From Methanospirillum hungatei (GTDB lineage Archaea; Halobacteriota; Methanomicrobia; Methanomicrobiales; Methanospirillaceae): 6,461 nucleotides of DNA. Shown piece by piece: positions 5,949-6,461 of the stretch; positions within the stretch are counted from its first letter, which is position 1, and every line of letters begins with the position of its first letter. The stretch covers positions 1-6,461 of the forward strand of contig QKDV01000034.1 in assembly GCA_003251955.1 (NCBI GenBank), given 5' to 3'. A program made the position numbers and the translations under genes. The notes below the pieces were generated by a model. It was not told the origin of the DNA, did not search any database, and saw nothing but the letters and a program-made list of their open reading frames with translations.

Positions 5949-6446
5949 GTGCAGGTATCAATGAAACTTGAGCTTCGTGATTCTCCCGGGCAACTTGTTG
6001 CAGCCCTTATGCCAATATCTGACATGGGTGGTAATATTAAAACTGTCATCCATGAGCATGAACATGCTTCAGGCCAGGGTGATTTGAGTGTTGAGGTCGT
6101 GATTGAGATCCCCCCTGAACTCCTTGACGGATTGATTGCCCGGCTGCGTGAACGGGGAATTAATGTTCTCAAACTTGGTGAGGAACGGATGAGCTACAGT
6201 CAGAGTGTCATCCTGATTGGGCATCTTGTACACACCGATCTGGGTGATACAATTGATCGCATTGACCAGACAGGATTTGCAGAGGTAACTTATATGAGTC
6301 TTGCAATGCCGGCAATCAATGAACGGACATCAGCACAGTTTGTCATCAAATCCCTGACCCGTGAGCATATGCAACAGGCTCTTCTCATACTCAGGCAGGT
6401 TGCAAGGCAGAAAGAGTTCCTTCTTATCGAACCATTGGAGTTCTGA
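5949..6446 (+). CDS. Stand-alone ACT domain protein, probable amino-acid sensor linked to homoserine dehydrogenase
   Basis: A protein of 165 residues starting at GTG, with a strong Shine-Dalgarno. Residues 3-75 are an ACT domain: the D11-x-P13-G14-x-L16 turn followed by G27-G28-N29-I30 is the classic ligand-loop pattern (LRDSPGQLVAALMPISDMGGNI). Residues about 84-165 again follow a beta-alpha-beta-beta-alpha-beta rhythm (SVILIGHL, LGDTIDRIDQTGF, AQFVIKSL) without the PG-x-L turn, and may be a second, degenerate ACT-like unit. A histidine/acid-rich loop HEHEH lies at 35-39. ACT domains bind amino acids and regulate biosynthetic enzymes. The next ATG begins one base after this stop, so the genes are almost certainly cotranslated. 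In methanogens such a gene commonly precedes homoserine dehydrogenase, so feedback control of the threonine/methionine branch is the likely role; this part is inference. No catalytic domain is present. Confidence 0.9.
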   Translation: MQVSMKLELRDSPGQLVAALMPISDMGGNIKTVIHEHEHASGQGDLSVEVVIEIPPELLDGLIARLRERGINVLKLGEERMSYSQSVILIGHLVHTDLGDTIDRIDQTGFAEVTYMSLAMPAINERTSAQFVIKSLTREHMQQALLILRQVARQKEFLLIEPLEF

Positions 6447-6447
6447 T

Positions 6448-6461
6448 ATGGTAATTCGTCT
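6448..6461 (+). CDS. Start of downstream gene, probably homoserine dehydrogenase (cut by window end)
   Basis: ATG at 6448 opens a frame reading MVIR before the window ends. GGAG at 6437-6440 lies 7 bases upstream, inside the end of the ACT gene, and the gap to the preceding stop is a single base, both typical of a tightly coupled operon. The product is not visible. Homoserine dehydrogenase is inferred only from the usual methanogen gene order after an ACT-domain gene and from the N-terminal start being compatible with a Rossmann strand. Confidence 0.5.

Noticed and set aside
5873..6172. Minus-strand open frame at 5873-6172
   Set aside because: It is antisense to the ACT gene, which has a strong Shine-Dalgarno and clear ACT motifs.
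1..6461. Search for a defence system, mobile element, CRISPR array, tRNA or rRNA
   Set aside because: No transposase or integrase motifs, no regularly spaced repeats, no tRNA-like cloverleaf or rRNA sequence was seen; the genes look like ordinary chromosomal content.

Overview
The window looks like chromosomal DNA of a methanogenic archaeon, most likely of the order Methanomicrobiales and possibly Methanospirillum-like. This rests on four things: a SelB-like, EF-Tu-type protein of a kind known from archaea; secreted Ig-like/PEGA proteins rich in N-x-S/T sequons; a stand-alone ACT-domain gene just upstream of another start codon, an arrangement I recall beside homoserine dehydrogenase in methanogens; and genes with little or no Shine-Dalgarno sequence mixed with genes that have a strong one. 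The taxon is inferred from protein character, because no rRNA is present.

Layout from left to right. (1) Positions 1-348, plus strand: a carboxymuconolactone decarboxylase/AhpD-like protein whose 5' end lies outside the window. It overlaps the next gene tail to tail by 7 bp. (2) Positions 3233 down to 342, minus strand: two closely spaced genes, probably one operon. The promoter-proximal gene encodes a SelB/EF-Tu-like protein whose GTPase motifs have decayed, and 21 bp later comes a YgiQ-family radical SAM protein. (3) A divergent 85-97 bp intergenic region with a quasi-palindrome. (4) Positions 3319-3897, plus strand: a DJ-1/PfpI-fold protein in which the catalytic cysteine position is Asp and which has no cysteine at all. 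A terminator-like hairpin follows. (5) Positions 4021-5819, plus strand: two tandem paralogous secreted proteins, each with a signal peptide, an Ig-like domain and a PEGA domain. The second carries an extra C-terminal region of about 105 residues. Both have the same upstream block, containing a 15-base identical element AAAAGATATCTTCAT. (6) Positions 5949-6446, plus strand: an ACT-domain protein with a GTG start and a strong Shine-Dalgarno, followed one base later by the start of the next gene, probably homoserine dehydrogenase.

The functional groups appear largely independent: a radical SAM/translation-factor-like pair, a redox-type or pseudo-enzyme pair (CMD and DJ-1 folds), a cell-surface pair, and a threonine/methionine-branch regulatory gene. 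No mobile element, CRISPR array, tRNA, rRNA or recognisable defence system is visible. The points most worth a second look are the two apparent loss-of-catalysis proteins, the duplicated leader element of the PEGA genes, and the alternating inverted repeats between those genes.
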